DNA of 64,000 nucleotides from Bacteroidaceae bacterium (GTDB taxonomy: Bacteria > Bacteroidota > Bacteroidia > Bacteroidales > Bacteroidaceae): positions 1-64,000 of the forward strand of contig JAKSLR010000010.1 in the NCBI GenBank assembly GCA_024401095.1, given 5' to 3'. Of the stretch, positions 49,670 to 60,124 are shown in pieces. Within the stretch, counting starts at the first letter, position 1. The number at the start of each line of letters is the position of its first letter. A model generated the notes under the pieces. It searched no databases and was not told the DNA's origin. It was given only the letters and a program-made list of their open reading frames with translations. A program made the position numbers and the translations under genes.

Positions 49670-51337
49670 TTAAGAAAGACCCTCTATCTCACCATTAACT
49701 ATATCAATACGTTCTGCCTGTGGGCTCTTTGGCAAGCCAGGCATACGCATAATCTCACCAGCAATTGCTACAATCATCTCTGAACCGGTGTTAATGACAA
49801 AGTCACGAATAGTGAAATCAAATCCTGTAGGAACACCATATTTCTTTTGATCATCAGAGAAAGAATACTGAGTCTTTGCAATACATACAGGATAAGATTC
49901 CAGCCCAAGATCTTTAATGCGCTGAAGCTTTTTCTTTGCAGCAGCCATAAAGATTACTTTCTTTGCACCATAGACCTTAGTAGCTACCTTTTCTACTTTT
50001 TCTTCAATGCTATCTTCGTCATTATATGCAAATGTCAGAGCTGGAGATGGTTTTTCTGCAATTGTCTTGACAACTAACTCTGCCAGTTCTACAGCACCGG
50101 ATCCACCTTCACAGAACGCATTGTTGATTGCAAAGCCAACACCCAATTCTGCACAGTGTTTACGAACAATTTCCATTTCCTCATCTGTATCAAATGCATA
50201 TCGGTTAAAGCATACGACAACAGTCTGACCAAAACTCTGAAGATTCTGAATATGTTTATCCATATTCTTAAATCCTTCAATAAGTCCTTCTGCATTTGGC
50301 AATTTGATACCATCCTGAGGAACACCGCCATGCATCTTCAAGCCCTGTGTTGTAGCAACCAAGACGGTCAGCTTAGGACTCAAGCCACTTTTGCGGCATT
50401 TGATATCGTAGAACTTCTCAGCTCCCAAATCTGCACCGAAACCAGCTTCTGTAATGACATAATCACCAAATGACATTGCTGTTTTTGTAGCAATGACAGT
50501 ATTACATCCATGAGCGATATTTGCAAATGGACCGCCGTGTACAAATGCTGGGGTGTTTTCTGTGGTCTGTACAAGGTTAGGATTAATGGCATCACGAAGC
50601 AATACAGTAATGGCACCAGCAACACCCATGTCTTTTACAGTGAACGGCTTGCCTTCTAAAGTAATACCTAAAAGGATGTTTTCAATTCTTCGGCGCAAAT
50701 CATCTTCATCTTTTGAAAGACAAAGGATTGCCATGATTTCAGATGCTGGAGTAATATCAAATCCGCTTTCCAATGTTACGCCGTTGGTCTTTGGGCCTAA
50801 GCCAGTAACGATGTAGCGCAAAGCACGGTCATTCACATCTAGTACACGCTTCCACAAGATTTCTTTCATGCCAAAACCTTCTTCTTGGTGCTGGTAGATG
50901 TAGTTGTCCAACAAAGCAGATATCATATTGTGAGCAGAAGTAATAGCATGGAAATCACCGGTAAAATGTAGGTTAATCTTATCCATTGGAAGAACCTGTG
51001 CATAACCACCACCGGCTGCTCCACCCTTCATACCAAAGCATGGACCAAGACTTGGTTCACGCAATGCAAGTACAGCTTTTTTCCCAATCTTGCTAAGACC
51101 TAACGCCAAACCAATACTTACAGTAGTCTTGCCAATACCTGCTTTAGTTGGAGTAATAGCAGTAACAAGAATCAAGTTGCTTTTGGCTATCTTTTCTTCA
51201 TCAATCAACTTGTAAGGAACCTTTGCAATATAATTGCCATGAAGTTCCAATTGATCTAACGGGATGTTAACTTGAGCTGCAACTTTTTCAATAGGTTCAA
51301 GATGTGCTTCTCTTGCAATTTCAATATCTGTTTTCAT
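49670..51337 (-). CDS. fhs: Formate-tetrahydrofolate ligase
   Basis: This 555-residue enzyme makes 10-formyl-tetrahydrofolate from formate, ATP and THF. Seen are the P-loop [51 protein letters not shown] and the C-terminal motifs. I start at the ATG at 51337 ([11 protein letters not shown]), which matches the family N-terminus; the frame extends 13 codons further. Single gene. Confidence 0.95.
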   Translation of the reverse strand: MKTDIEIAREAHLEPIEKVAAQVNIPLDQLELHGNYIAKVPYKLIDEEKIAKSNLILVTAITPTKAGIGKTTVSIGLALGLSKIGKKAVLALREPSLGPCFGMKGGAAGGGYAQVLPMDKINLHFTGDFHAITSAHNMISALLDNYIYQHQEEGFGMKEILWKRVLDVNDRALRYIVTGLGPKTNGVTLESGFDITPASEIMAILCLSKDEDDLRRRIENILLGITLEGKPFTVKDMGVAGAITVLLRDAINPNLVQTTENTPAFVHGGPFANIAHGCNTVIATKTAMSFGDYVITEAGFGADLGAEKFYDIKCRKSGLSPKLTVLVATTQGLKMHGGVPQDGIKLPNAEGLIEGFKNMDKHIQNLQSFGQTVVVCFNRYAFDTDEEMEIVRKHCAELGVGFAINNAFCEGGSGAVELAELVVKTIAEKPSPALTFAYNDEDSIEEKVEKVATKVYGAKKVIFMAAAKKKLQRIKDLGLESYPVCIAKTQYSFSDDQKKYGVPTGFDFTIRDFVINTGSEMIVAIAGEIMRMPGLPKSPQAERIDIVNGEIEGLS

Positions 51338-51363
51338 AAAATCGGTTTTATTTTTTTGATATG

Positions 51364-51371
51364 CAAAAATA
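51364..51371 (-). promoter_or_regulatory. -7 box for fhs
   Basis: TATTTTTG on the minus strand, 27 bases before the chosen start at 51337, excludes the longer frame. Confidence 0.7.
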
Positions 51372-51435
51372 GACATTTTTTACGACATTCAAAGCCTTTT
51401 AGACTTCATTATTTGGAAGATTTTGCAAGAAGTAG

Positions 51436-51443
51436 TAATTTTG
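51436..51443 (+). promoter_or_regulatory. -7 box for the porin gene
   Basis: TAATTTTG fits TAnnTTTG and lies 60 bases before the porin start. Confidence 0.65.
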
Positions 51444-51502
51444 CATTGTTTTAATGAATAGTGTAGATTACATATTGATATCTAACACAAAAGTAATTAT
51501 TT

Positions 51503-52558
51503 ATGAATCTATTATTTAAATCTATGTTATGCAGCATTCTTGCTGCTGGCTCATTTGTTTCTGCCAGTGCGCAGAACAAGGATGTTGTTTCTACTCCTAA
51601 ATTCGGTGGTTATATTATTGGCAAGTATTCGTATCAAGACAACGAAGGAACTACAACTAATGGCGATGGTTTCAACGCTCGTCTTATTCGTGTTTATGTA
51701 GATGGTTCTGTGCTGGGTGATTTCAAGTATCGTCTCCAAATGGAAGTTAACGGTGACAACACAGCATCTAAGGGTGCGCATGTTAAGGATTTCTATATAG
51801 AATGGGCAAAGCACAAGGAATTCAGTGTTAGAGTAGGTCAGTTTAAACGTGCCTTTACTTTTGAAAATCCTTACAATCCTTGGGATGTAGGTGTAGGAGA
51901 TTATTCTCAGTTAGTAAAGAAACTTGCAGGTATGGGTGACCGTTGCGGTGAAGCATCTACCGGCGGACGTGATCAGGGTCTTCAGATTCAAGGTGACCTC
52001 TTGCCTGACGCTAATGACGGACACCGTTACATTCATTATCAGCTTGCTGTATATAATGGTAATGGAATCAACCATGCTGATAACAACAAACAGAAAGATT
52101 TGATTGGTACATTACAGGTACAACCTATTAAGAATCTGTATATTGGTGCATTTGGTTGGACTGGAACTTACGGAAAACAAGGGTTTGAAGTAGACCGTAA
52201 CCGTTATAATATTGGTCTTAAATATGAAAGTGATTGGACTGTTCGTGCAGAATATGCCCATTCAAAAGGTAAGGTCTACGATGGTGTCACTGTTGGTGGC
52301 AAGGGCCTTGACAAAGCAGATGCTTTCTATGCTACAGTTGGTGCACCTGTAAGCAAATTGGTTAAGGTATATGCAAAGTATGACTTGTATCGAAATGGTT
52401 GTGTCGGAGAAAATGCTTCAACCATCTATTCTTTGGCTGCAAACATCCGCCCTCATAAAAATCTGATGCTGCAGTTACAGTATAATCATGTTAACGATAA
52501 GACCGCACTAGACCAGAACTACAATCAACTCTGGGCTGAAGCATATATCCGTTGGTAA
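51503..52558 (+). CDS. Outer-membrane porin (OprO/OprP type)
   Basis: This 351-residue protein has a signal peptide ending at ASAQ (about 23) and a mature part of amphipathic strands (FNARLIRVYVDGSVLGDFKY, FKRAFTFENPYN) and a C-terminal aromatic strand YIRW, as in porins. It resembles the phosphate-selective porin O/P group; whether it is phosphate-specific is not shown. A lipoprotein gene overlaps its stop (TAATG). Confidence 0.85.
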   Translation: MNLLFKSMLCSILAAGSFVSASAQNKDVVSTPKFGGYIIGKYSYQDNEGTTTNGDGFNARLIRVYVDGSVLGDFKYRLQMEVNGDNTASKGAHVKDFYIEWAKHKEFSVRVGQFKRAFTFENPYNPWDVGVGDYSQLVKKLAGMGDRCGEASTGGRDQGLQIQGDLLPDANDGHRYIHYQLAVYNGNGINHADNNKQKDLIGTLQVQPIKNLYIGAFGWTGTYGKQGFEVDRNRYNIGLKYESDWTVRAEYAHSKGKVYDGVTVGGKGLDKADAFYATVGAPVSKLVKVYAKYDLYRNGCVGENASTIYSLAANIRPHKNLMLQLQYNHVNDKTALDQNYNQLWAEAYIRW

Positions 52559-52971
52559 TGAAAAAGATATTTTATCCTATCCTACTCATACTTCTGATGG
52601 TTTCATGCCATCAGAAGTCATGGGAAGAAAGATGTAGTGAAGAAGCCCTGGAGTACACTCTGACACATTGTCCTTTGGATGTGGGCAACGGAATTACGTT
52701 GGATAGTCTGACTTATAATGCTGCTACAAACACCAATACCTATTATTATATAGTGAATGACGTAGCAGACAATGATTCCTTCTTTCAAGCTAGGAAAGTT
52801 GATATTGAAAATGATTTTTTAAGTGCAATAGCAAGTTCCATTGATTTGAAGCCTAAAAAAGAGCATGGAACAAAACTCCAATACATTTACCATTCTGGTA
52901 GTACGAAGAAAAAATTATTTGACTGCACTTTTGGTCCTAACGAGACTGGAGGATACGGAAAAATAAAATAA
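52558..52971 (+). CDS. Hypothetical lipoprotein coupled to the porin
   Basis: This 137-residue protein has a lipoprotein signal ending at MVSC (Cys17). The mature part has three further cysteines (RCSEEAL, HCPLD, FDCTF) and mixed alpha/beta character. I do not recognise a family. The ATG at 52558 overlaps the porin TAA by one base, so it is translated with it and may help the porin. Confidence 0.7.
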   Translation: MKKIFYPILLILLMVSCHQKSWEERCSEEALEYTLTHCPLDVGNGITLDSLTYNAATNTNTYYYIVNDVADNDSFFQARKVDIENDFLSAIASSIDLKPKKEHGTKLQYIYHSGSTKKKLFDCTFGPNETGGYGKIK

Positions 52972-52976
52972 AAAAG

Positions 52977-53004
52977 AAAGGTGCATCAATTGATGCACCT
53001 TTTC
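52977..53004. terminator. Bidirectional terminator
   Basis: A near-perfect palindrome AAAGGTGCATCA / TGATGCACCTTT with flanking A and T runs, between the convergent lipoprotein and TSCPD genes. Confidence 0.9.
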
Positions 53005-53007
53005 TAT

Positions 53008-53274
53008 TTATTTACTAACTTGATGTTGTTCTAGAATCTTCAGTAAAGCTTGAGATAATTGATCAGGACAACTGGTTCCTTTCATACCGCAGTTAATACC
53101 TTTTAGTTTTTCTGCAACATCTTGAATCTTCTGTCCTTTCACTAAAGCAGAAATACCTTGAAGATTACCACTACATCCTCCAAGAAACTTAACATCATTG
53201 ACTACATTGTTTTCATCGATATCAATGAGTATCTGCTTTGAACAAGTCCCTACTGTCTTATAGACGTACTGCAT
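53008..53274 (-). CDS. TSCPD domain protein
   Basis: This 88-residue protein carries the cysteine-rich TSCPD domain: VGTCSKQI, GGCSGNLQGI, INCGMKGTSCPDQL. This domain is also found at the end of some B12-dependent ribonucleotide reductases; a stand-alone form is of unknown function and may bind metal. It starts five bases after yebC and ends the pheT-yebC-TSCPD operon. Confidence 0.85.
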   Translation of the reverse strand: MQYVYKTVGTCSKQILIDIDENNVVNDVKFLGGCSGNLQGISALVKGQKIQDVAEKLKGINCGMKGTSCPDQLSQALLKILEQHQVSK

Positions 53275-53279
53275 GAGAA

Positions 53280-54011
53280 TTACTCTTCTTCTGGTTTCAT
53301 GTTAGTATATACAGTCTGAACATCGTCAAACTCTTCAAGACGTTCAACCATCTTATCGATAGTCTCACGCTGTTCCGCAGTAACCTCTTTCAGATCGTTT
53401 GGAATGTAAGTGAAGTCACCACCAATTTCCTCAAAGCCCATTTCTTCAAGGTGCTTCTGAATAGCAGAGTAGCTTTTAGGATCACCATAAAGAGTAATTG
53501 TACCTTCCTCTTCATCGATGTCCATATCCTCATCAACATTATAGTCAATCATTTCCAGCAAGAAGTCATCCATGTCCATGTCTGCCTTTGCCTTGAAAGT
53601 GAAAATACACTTATGATCGAAAAGGAATGCCAAAGAACCAGTTGTTCCGAGTGTTCCGCTAAACTTATTGAATACAGAACGTACATCAGCTACAGTACGA
53701 GTAGTATTATCGGTTAAGGTATCAACAAAGATTGCAATTCCATGAGGGCCATAGCCTTCATAAGTTACACCCTTGTATGAACTCTTATCCTTACCCATTG
53801 CATTCTTGATAGCGCGTTCGATATTATCCTTTGGCATGTTCTCACGCTTACAAGTAGCAATGACTGAACGCAATGTTGGGTTATTTTCTGGTTCTGGACC
53901 ACCTGCCTGTACTGCAATTGCAATTTGCTTACCTAGACGGGTAAAGGTCTTTGCCATGTGACCCCATCTCTTTAACTTTGTCGCTTTGCGATATTCAAAT
54001 GCTCTTCCCAT
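53280..54011 (-). CDS. yebC: YebC/PmpR family regulator or translation factor
   Basis: This 243-residue protein shows KRWGHMAKTFTRLGKQI (family start), ENMPKDNIERAIKNA and YEGYGPHGIAI. YebC proteins were described as DNA-binding regulators and recently as factors for polyproline translation; which applies here cannot be told. It follows pheT by 35 bases. Confidence 0.93.
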   Translation of the reverse strand: MGRAFEYRKATKLKRWGHMAKTFTRLGKQIAIAVQAGGPEPENNPTLRSVIATCKRENMPKDNIERAIKNAMGKDKSSYKGVTYEGYGPHGIAIFVDTLTDNTTRTVADVRSVFNKFSGTLGTTGSLAFLFDHKCIFTFKAKADMDMDDFLLEMIDYNVDEDMDIDEEEGTITLYGDPKSYSAIQKHLEEMGFEEIGGDFTYIPNDLKEVTAEQRETIDKMVERLEEFDDVQTVYTNMKPEEE

Positions 54012-54046
54012 TGGTTATATATTTTTAATTTGATTTACTTTTTCTA

Positions 54047-56554
54047 TTAACGTAGCTTAGCACCAATCTGCTTCTCAAGACTCATGATAATCTTATTCAT
54101 GATGGCATCGGTCTGCTTATCGTTCATTGTCTTCTCTGCATCCTGAAGTACAAAGTTCACTGCATAGCTCTTCTTTCCTGCTTCCAGATTCTTTCCTTCA
54201 TAAACGTCGAACAGCTTTACTTCTTTCAGAAGCTTCTTTTCGCAACCGTAAGCAATCTTCTCAATAGTGGCAAATTCTACATTCTTATCAACTAGCAATG
54301 CCAAGTCACGGCTTACTGCAGGGAATTTTGCAATTTCCTTATAAGTTACCTTATTATTCTTGATAGCCTTCATCAAGTTTTTCCAGTTGATATCAGCATA
54401 GAATACGTCAGATTCTACATCACACATCTTGGTAATCTTTTTGCTAATGACACCATACATAGCCAAAACCTTACCACCGCGATTCTGGATTTCAATGCCT
54501 TTTGCAAAGATATCATTCTTAGACTCTGCAAATACGGTAGCACCTAAATTAAGGCCTAAACGTGTAAAGATGTTCAACAGATATGCCTTCAACTCATATA
54601 CACTGGAATCCATGTCAGGATGTGCCCAAGAACCGCTGATGCGCTTACCAGTAACCCAAAGAGCCATGTGATCTTCTTCGGTATAAGCATCAAGAACATG
54701 CTTAATAACTTCAGGATCAGTACTCTTAGATACACCAGGTATAATATCAGCACACTTTCTTGCTTCATTGAAATGATAGCAGTTTCCATATTCAAAGAAT
54801 CGGATATTTCCATTCTTGCGATTTGCATTATGAGAAATAGACTCCAAACCACCAAATAGTAAAGTCTGGCGCATAACACTCAAATCTGCAGAAAGTGGAT
54901 TCATCAACTTAACACAGTTAGCAGAAGGATAAGCTGTAAGATTCTCATAGTAAGCAGCCTTTGTCAATGAATTATTAAGAATTTCATTGAAACCGGCACC
55001 AACAAGTTGTTCTGCAACCAAATTTTCAAGCTTATTGCTCTTGTCAACGTCAGTCTTGACAGTAAGACTAGCGTTAAGAGTATGTGGCATCTCTACGTTG
55101 TTGTAACCATAGATACGAAGGATGTCTTCTACTACATCACAAGGACGCTGAACATCAACACGGTATGCAGGAACAAGAAGAGTCAAACCTTCTGAAGTTT
55201 CGTTAGTAATCTGCATTTCAAGAGAAGTCACGATACTCTTGATTGTTTCAGCAGGAATTACTTTACCAATAAGCTTATTACAATAATCATAAGACAATTC
55301 TACAGTAAAGTCGCTAATTGGCGCTGGGTTTACATCCTTTATCTCCATGCTGATGGTACCTCCACCCAGTTCCTTAGCCAAGAGTGCTGCTTGCTTCAAA
55401 GCGTAAATCTGTCCATGAGGATCGATTCCACGTTCAAAACGGAAACTTGCATCTGTGCTTAAGCCATGACGACGGGCAGATTTTCGAATCCAAGTTGGGT
55501 TAAAATATGCAGATTCAAAAAGAACATTCTTAGTAGTCTCGTATGTTCCACTACCCTTACCTCCAAATACACCAGCAATACACATTGGCTCTTCAGCGTT
55601 ACAGATAGCAAGATCTCGTTCACTAAGTTTATGCTCAACACCATCAAGTGTTACAAATGGAGTTCCTTCTGGCAAACTCTTTATGACAACCTTATTGCCC
55701 TTTACCATATCTGCATCAAAGCAGTGTAATGGCTGGCCATATGCCATCATGATGTAATTGGTTATATCCACAATGTTGTTAATAGGACGAAGACCAATAG
55801 TCTTCAACTTATTCTGCAACCATTCTGGACTCTCCTTTACAGTAACATCTTTAACTGTCACTGCGCAATAACGTGGACAAGCTTCTTCATTAATGATTTC
55901 AACATCAATATTCAAGTCTGTATTATCTACCTTGAAGGCCTCGTCAGATGGACGATGCAATGAAGTTTGCTTACCATTTTGAACTAACCATGCATACAAA
56001 TCACGTGCTACACCATAATGGCTGCATGCATCGGCACGATTAGGAGTAATATCAACTTCAATGATATAATCACTTTCCAGATGATAGTATTCTGCTGCAG
56101 GTGTACCAGGAACAGCCTCTGCAGGAAGAACAATGATACCAGCATGGTCTGTTCCGATGCCAATCTCATCCTCTGCACAGATCATACCACATGATTCAAT
56201 GCCACGAAGCTTAGATTTCTTTATGGTAAATTCTTTGTCACCATCATACAGTTTTGTACCCAATGTTGCAACAACAACTTTCTGACCAGCTGCTACATTT
56301 GGAGCTCCACAGACAATCTGAGAAGGCTCTTCTGTACCAATGTTTACAGTACAAACATGCATGTGATCAGAATTTGGATGTGGTTCACAAGTCAAAACCT
56401 CACCAATGACAATTCCTGCCAGTCCACCTTTTATAGACTGAACCTCTTCTACACCATCTACTTCAAGACCACCAGATGTCAACGCTGCAGCAACTTCTTC
56501 TGCAGTCATGTCGAAATCTACGTACTCTTTAAGCCATTTATAAGATATGTTCAT
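54047..56554 (-). CDS. pheT: Phenylalanine-tRNA ligase beta subunit
   Basis: This is an 835-residue subunit. In order are the N-terminal EMAP/tRNA-binding fold (about 40-150, CEPHPNSDHMHVCTVN), B3/B4 editing domain (VDITNYIMMAYGQPLHCFDAD), B5 (YRVDVQRPCDVVEDILRIYG), the catalytic-like core (FEYGNCYHF) and the C-terminal FDX-ACB anticodon domain (FPAVSRDLALLVD). It is normal in length. Its alpha subunit is not in the window. Confidence 0.96.
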   Translation of the reverse strand: MNISYKWLKEYVDFDMTAEEVAAALTSGGLEVDGVEEVQSIKGGLAGIVIGEVLTCEPHPNSDHMHVCTVNIGTEEPSQIVCGAPNVAAGQKVVVATLGTKLYDGDKEFTIKKSKLRGIESCGMICAEDEIGIGTDHAGIIVLPAEAVPGTPAAEYYHLESDYIIEVDITPNRADACSHYGVARDLYAWLVQNGKQTSLHRPSDEAFKVDNTDLNIDVEIINEEACPRYCAVTVKDVTVKESPEWLQNKLKTIGLRPINNIVDITNYIMMAYGQPLHCFDADMVKGNKVVIKSLPEGTPFVTLDGVEHKLSERDLAICNAEEPMCIAGVFGGKGSGTYETTKNVLFESAYFNPTWIRKSARRHGLSTDASFRFERGIDPHGQIYALKQAALLAKELGGGTISMEIKDVNPAPISDFTVELSYDYCNKLIGKVIPAETIKSIVTSLEMQITNETSEGLTLLVPAYRVDVQRPCDVVEDILRIYGYNNVEMPHTLNASLTVKTDVDKSNKLENLVAEQLVGAGFNEILNNSLTKAAYYENLTAYPSANCVKLMNPLSADLSVMRQTLLFGGLESISHNANRKNGNIRFFEYGNCYHFNEARKCADIIPGVSKSTDPEVIKHVLDAYTEEDHMALWVTGKRISGSWAHPDMDSSVYELKAYLLNIFTRLGLNLGATVFAESKNDIFAKGIEIQNRGGKVLAMYGVISKKITKMCDVESDVFYADINWKNLMKAIKNNKVTYKEIAKFPAVSRDLALLVDKNVEFATIEKIAYGCEKKLLKEVKLFDVYEGKNLEAGKKSYAVNFVLQDAEKTMNDKQTDAIMNKIIMSLEKQIGAKLR

Positions 56555-56589
56555 AAAGTCTGATTTTTACAATTCATTCAAAATTCGCG

Positions 56590-56597
56590 CAAAATTA
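56590..56597 (-). promoter_or_regulatory. -7 box for pheT
   Basis: TAATTTTG on the minus strand, 36 bases before the pheT start. Confidence 0.65.
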
Positions 56598-56641
56598 CAC
56601 AAAATTTCTTATATATAAGGTATATTGTTTCTTATTTTTTC

Positions 56642-58192
56642 TTAGAATGGAACATCGGAATTAAAACCACCGCCAAATGGATTATCCATTGGAGGCATAT
56701 CTGAAGGAGGAAGCGGAGCATTTCCTCCATCGGAAACTTTACTGTTCATTCTCGATGGTCTAGGAGCAGGTCCCATAGGACTCATTCTATCATCCTCAGG
56801 GTTCATGAAACGGGTAAATTCAGGCTTGAATCGAAGCAGGACATCACCTACAGGGCCATTACGGTGTTTAGCAATGATAAGCTGAGCCATTCCATGAAGG
56901 TCATTTCCTTTTTCATCTTGATAAATCTTATAATACTCAGGGCGATGAATGAAGCAAACCATATCAGCATCTTGCTCAATGGCTCCAGATTCACGCAAGT
57001 CACTCAGCTGAGGTTTCTTACCTTCCAAACCTTCACGCTTTTCTGTATCACGATTTAACTGACTCAAGGCTATAATTGGTATATTCAGCTCTTTTGCCAG
57101 GCCTTTCAAGGAACGAGAAATGGTAGAAACCTCTTCCTGACGACTTCCAAATCCCATACCACTTGCATTCATCAACTGCAGATAATCTATGATGATCATC
57201 TTTATACCATGTTCCCTATATAATCTACGAGCTTTTGTTCGAAGCTCAAATACAGACAATGAAGGTGTATCATCCAGATAGAGAGGAGCATTATTCATCT
57301 TATTCATTCTACTATCCAGCTGCTGCCACTCATAGGGTTCCAGCTGTCCGCTCTTGATTTTCTTGGAATCAATCTCACAGACATTTGATATTACACGATT
57401 CATGAGCTGAACATTACTCATTTCAAGAGAGAAGAGTGCTATCGGGATTTCCATGTCAATAGCCATATTCGTAGCCATTGAAAGAACAAACGCTGTCTTA
57501 CCCATAGCAGGACGTGCAGCAATAATGACAAGGTCGGAATTCTGCCATCCCGATGTCATACTATCCAACTGATGGTAACCAGAGGACAATCCACTCATAC
57601 CATCTGGTCGTGCTGCAGCTTTCTTCAACATTTCATAGGCTTCCTCTATGACTGAATTAATCTGTACATAATCTTTCTGCATATTTGTCTGAGAAATCTC
57701 AAACAACCTGCCTTCGGTTTCCTGCATCAAATCTTTAACATCGATGGTTTCATCAAATGCAGAACGCTGCACTTGGGCAGCAAAGGATATAAGCTGGCGA
57801 GAAAGATATTTCTGAGCAATAATCTGAGCATGATACTCGATATGCGCAGAACTTGCCATATTTTCAGTCAGGGTTGCCAGATAGAAAGGCCCACCTGCCT
57901 CCTCTAGCTTATTCGACTTAGTTAGTTGATCGGTAACAGTAAGAATATCAACGGGTCTCTGTTCTAAACTTAATGCTACAATTGCCTCATAAATGAGTTT
58001 ATGTCTGTCATCGTAAAAAGACTCAGGCTTCAAAAGTTCACTGACAAAGGAATAAGCATCTTGTTCTATCATTATTGCACCCAAAACTGCAGCTTCAAAA
58101 TCAACAGCTTGAGGCTGGAGTCTACCCATTTCGTCTTGAACAGGTGCAGTATAAGATTTTCGTCTATTATAAGATCTTTTATTTTCGGGCAT
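56642..58192 (-). CDS. dnaB: Replicative DNA helicase
   Basis: This 516-residue hexameric helicase unwinds DNA at the replication fork. The N-terminal DnaB domain starts with QPQAVDFEAAVLGAIMIEQ. The RecA-like domain has Walker A AARPAMGKTAF, IIIDYLQLM and the arginine-finger region KHRNGPVGD. The last 45 residues are Pro/Gly/Met-rich and end in FNSDVPF, a tail resembling the tip of single-strand-binding proteins. Confidence 0.96.
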   Translation of the reverse strand: MPENKRSYNRRKSYTAPVQDEMGRLQPQAVDFEAAVLGAIMIEQDAYSFVSELLKPESFYDDRHKLIYEAIVALSLEQRPVDILTVTDQLTKSNKLEEAGGPFYLATLTENMASSAHIEYHAQIIAQKYLSRQLISFAAQVQRSAFDETIDVKDLMQETEGRLFEISQTNMQKDYVQINSVIEEAYEMLKKAAARPDGMSGLSSGYHQLDSMTSGWQNSDLVIIAARPAMGKTAFVLSMATNMAIDMEIPIALFSLEMSNVQLMNRVISNVCEIDSKKIKSGQLEPYEWQQLDSRMNKMNNAPLYLDDTPSLSVFELRTKARRLYREHGIKMIIIDYLQLMNASGMGFGSRQEEVSTISRSLKGLAKELNIPIIALSQLNRDTEKREGLEGKKPQLSDLRESGAIEQDADMVCFIHRPEYYKIYQDEKGNDLHGMAQLIIAKHRNGPVGDVLLRFKPEFTRFMNPEDDRMSPMGPAPRPSRMNSKVSDGGNAPLPPSDMPPMDNPFGGGFNSDVPF

Positions 58193-58218
58193 ATTTATTA
58201 TGTCTTGTATTTCGATTG

Positions 58219-58226
58219 CAAAAATA
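58219..58226 (-). promoter_or_regulatory. -7 box for dnaB
   Basis: TATTTTTG on the minus strand, 27 bases before the dnaB start. Confidence 0.7.
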
Positions 58227-58292
58227 AAAGTTCTACTTTATTTTGAAAAATAAAACCACATTTAGTTTTTAACAAATCTATCTTTAATTTGT

Positions 58293-59117
58293 CTATAACT
58301 TCAAACAAGTATAAAAACAAGTTGGAAATGCATAATTCAAATCAACATTTTCCTTGAAGATGCCAAACAAACTACTTCCTGAACCACTCATGGAAGCATA
58401 GATTGCACCATAATCATACAGCTTTTGCTTCAATGCTGCAATTTCCGGGAACTGAGGAAATACACTATCTTCAAAATCATTGTGCATTGAACACTTCCAA
58501 TCTTCTACAGGCCTTTTTATAATATCAAGAAGCGATGTTTCTGGATATTTTGGCTTTATCTGAGAAAAGGCAGCTTTTGTACTTATGAAAATATCTGGCT
58601 TAATAACAACAAGATAATACCCAGTAAGATCCAATTCTATATCTTTGAAGATATTACCTATACCTTCGGCATAAACTGGTTTGTTTTGGATGAAAATAGC
58701 ACAGTCAGCTCCTAATTTTGCAGCATAAAGCTCTAAATTGCCAACTGAGATGTTCAATTCGAACAACTCATTCAAGGCTTTAAGCATAAAAGAAGCATCA
58801 GAAGATCCACCGCCTAAACCTGCACCTGATGGAATGATTTTTGAAAGGTTGATGTCAACAGACCCAAACTTATATCCTTCTTCCTTTAGTAGCTTTAAAG
58901 CTTTAACTACCAAATTATCATCAGATGAGCTATCCAATGCATGACCATCCAAATGGAGAGAGTAAGAATCTTCACCAACACGTTCTGCATAATTAACTTC
59001 TAACTTATCGAATAGAGGAATTGGATAAAACACTGTTTCCAGGTCATGATATCCATCGGGTCTTTTGCGAACTACATTTAAGCCAAGATTGATTTTAGCA
59101 TTTGGTTGAAGTATCAT
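58293..59117 (-). CDS. ispE: 4-diphosphocytidyl-2-C-methyl-D-erythritol kinase
   Basis: This 274-residue GHMP kinase phosphorylates CDP-ME in the MEP route to isoprenoids. Seen are [20 protein letters not shown], the GHMP motif [15 protein letters not shown] and [11 protein letters not shown]. It lies nine bases after tatC. Length is normal. Confidence 0.95.
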   Translation of the reverse strand: MILQPNAKINLGLNVVRKRPDGYHDLETVFYPIPLFDKLEVNYAERVGEDSYSLHLDGHALDSSSDDNLVVKALKLLKEEGYKFGSVDINLSKIIPSGAGLGGGSSDASFMLKALNELFELNISVGNLELYAAKLGADCAIFIQNKPVYAEGIGNIFKDIELDLTGYYLVVIKPDIFISTKAAFSQIKPKYPETSLLDIIKRPVEDWKCSMHNDFEDSVFPQFPEIAALKQKLYDYGAIYASMSGSGSSLFGIFKENVDLNYAFPTCFYTCLKL

Positions 59118-59126
59118 AGTTCACAT

Positions 59127-59906
59127 TTATTTTCTAGTATGTTTAACAATGAAGATGCTGAATTCATACAAGAACCATATTGGCATGGCAACCAACATTA
59201 ATGTAAAGACATCTGTTGTAGGTGTTATTATAGCAGCAACAACCAGTATGACGACGATAGCATGTCTTCTGTAATTTTGCATCATGCTTGCTTTAATCAG
59301 ACCAAACTTAGCTAATAACCAACAGATTACAGGAATCTCAAAGACCACACCCATCAAAAAACTTAATGTCCATAATGTATCGGTATATGAATCCAGAGAG
59401 ATCATGTTTGTGACTTCATCGCTTACCTGATAGGTCCCCAGAAAACGGAAAGTAAACGGAAATATCAAGAAATAACTGAGTAAGACACCCAAAACAAACA
59501 TGATATAGCCACCACCTACCAATTGGACAGCGTAATGCTTCTCATTTTCATAGAGAGCCGGAGCCACAAAATTAAAAAGAAGATAGATGATATATGGAGA
59601 TGCACAAAGAACACCCATGAAAAAGGCGGTCTTCATATGTACCATGAATTGATTTGCCAAGCCAGTATTAATAAGCTGAACCTGGAAATACTCCATGTGA
59701 GCATCAGGATTAATAAACTGAGCAGCCTTTTCAAGCCATTGATAAGTTATGAAGTCACTTTCTTTGGGAGCTAAAACAATACTAAAAAGAAAATCCTTCA
59801 TGATAAAAGCTATTACCATAAAGAGTATTGTTACACCCAAAATTTTAATCAGACTCCCTCTCAGGACATCTAAATGATCCCAAAAAGTCAGTTCCTGTTC
59901 AGCCAT
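59127..59906 (-). CDS. tatC: Sec-independent protein translocase TatC
   Basis: This 259-residue inner-membrane protein has six membrane helices and the family motifs FWDHLDVLRGSLIK at the N-terminus and YVAPALYENEK-like (FVAPALYENEKHYA). It recognises twin-arginine signal peptides. Its start overlaps the tatA stop by one base (TAATG). Confidence 0.95.
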   Translation of the reverse strand: MAEQELTFWDHLDVLRGSLIKILGVTILFMVIAFIMKDFLFSIVLAPKESDFITYQWLEKAAQFINPDAHMEYFQVQLINTGLANQFMVHMKTAFFMGVLCASPYIIYLLFNFVAPALYENEKHYAVQLVGGGYIMFVLGVLLSYFLIFPFTFRFLGTYQVSDEVTNMISLDSYTDTLWTLSFLMGVVFEIPVICWLLAKFGLIKASMMQNYRRHAIVVILVVAAIITPTTDVFTLMLVAMPIWFLYEFSIFIVKHTRK

Positions 59907-60100
59907 TAGTCTTTCTTTTCAAGCTCAGAAATCTCTTTCTTAATGTCTTCTACAGGTTTTTCAATATCTTTCATTCCATCCTTGAAACTTCTAACGCCTT
60001 GACCAAGGCCTTTCATCAATTCAGGAATTTTCTTTCCTCCAAATAACAAAAGAATAATTAAAGCAATAACTAAAAACTCTTGCATTCCTAATCCAAACAT
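59906..60100 (-). CDS. tatA: Twin-arginine translocase subunit TatA
   Basis: This 64-residue protein has an N-terminal membrane helix with [20 protein letters not shown], the amphipathic helix [18 protein letters not shown] and a charged tail. No separate TatB is seen, so this may be a minimal TatA-TatC system. Confidence 0.93.
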   Translation of the reverse strand: MFGLGMQEFLVIALIILLLFGGKKIPELMKGLGQGVRSFKDGMKDIEKPVEDIKKEISELEKKD

Positions 60101-60124
60101 AGTATTTTTTATTTTAAAAGTTTA

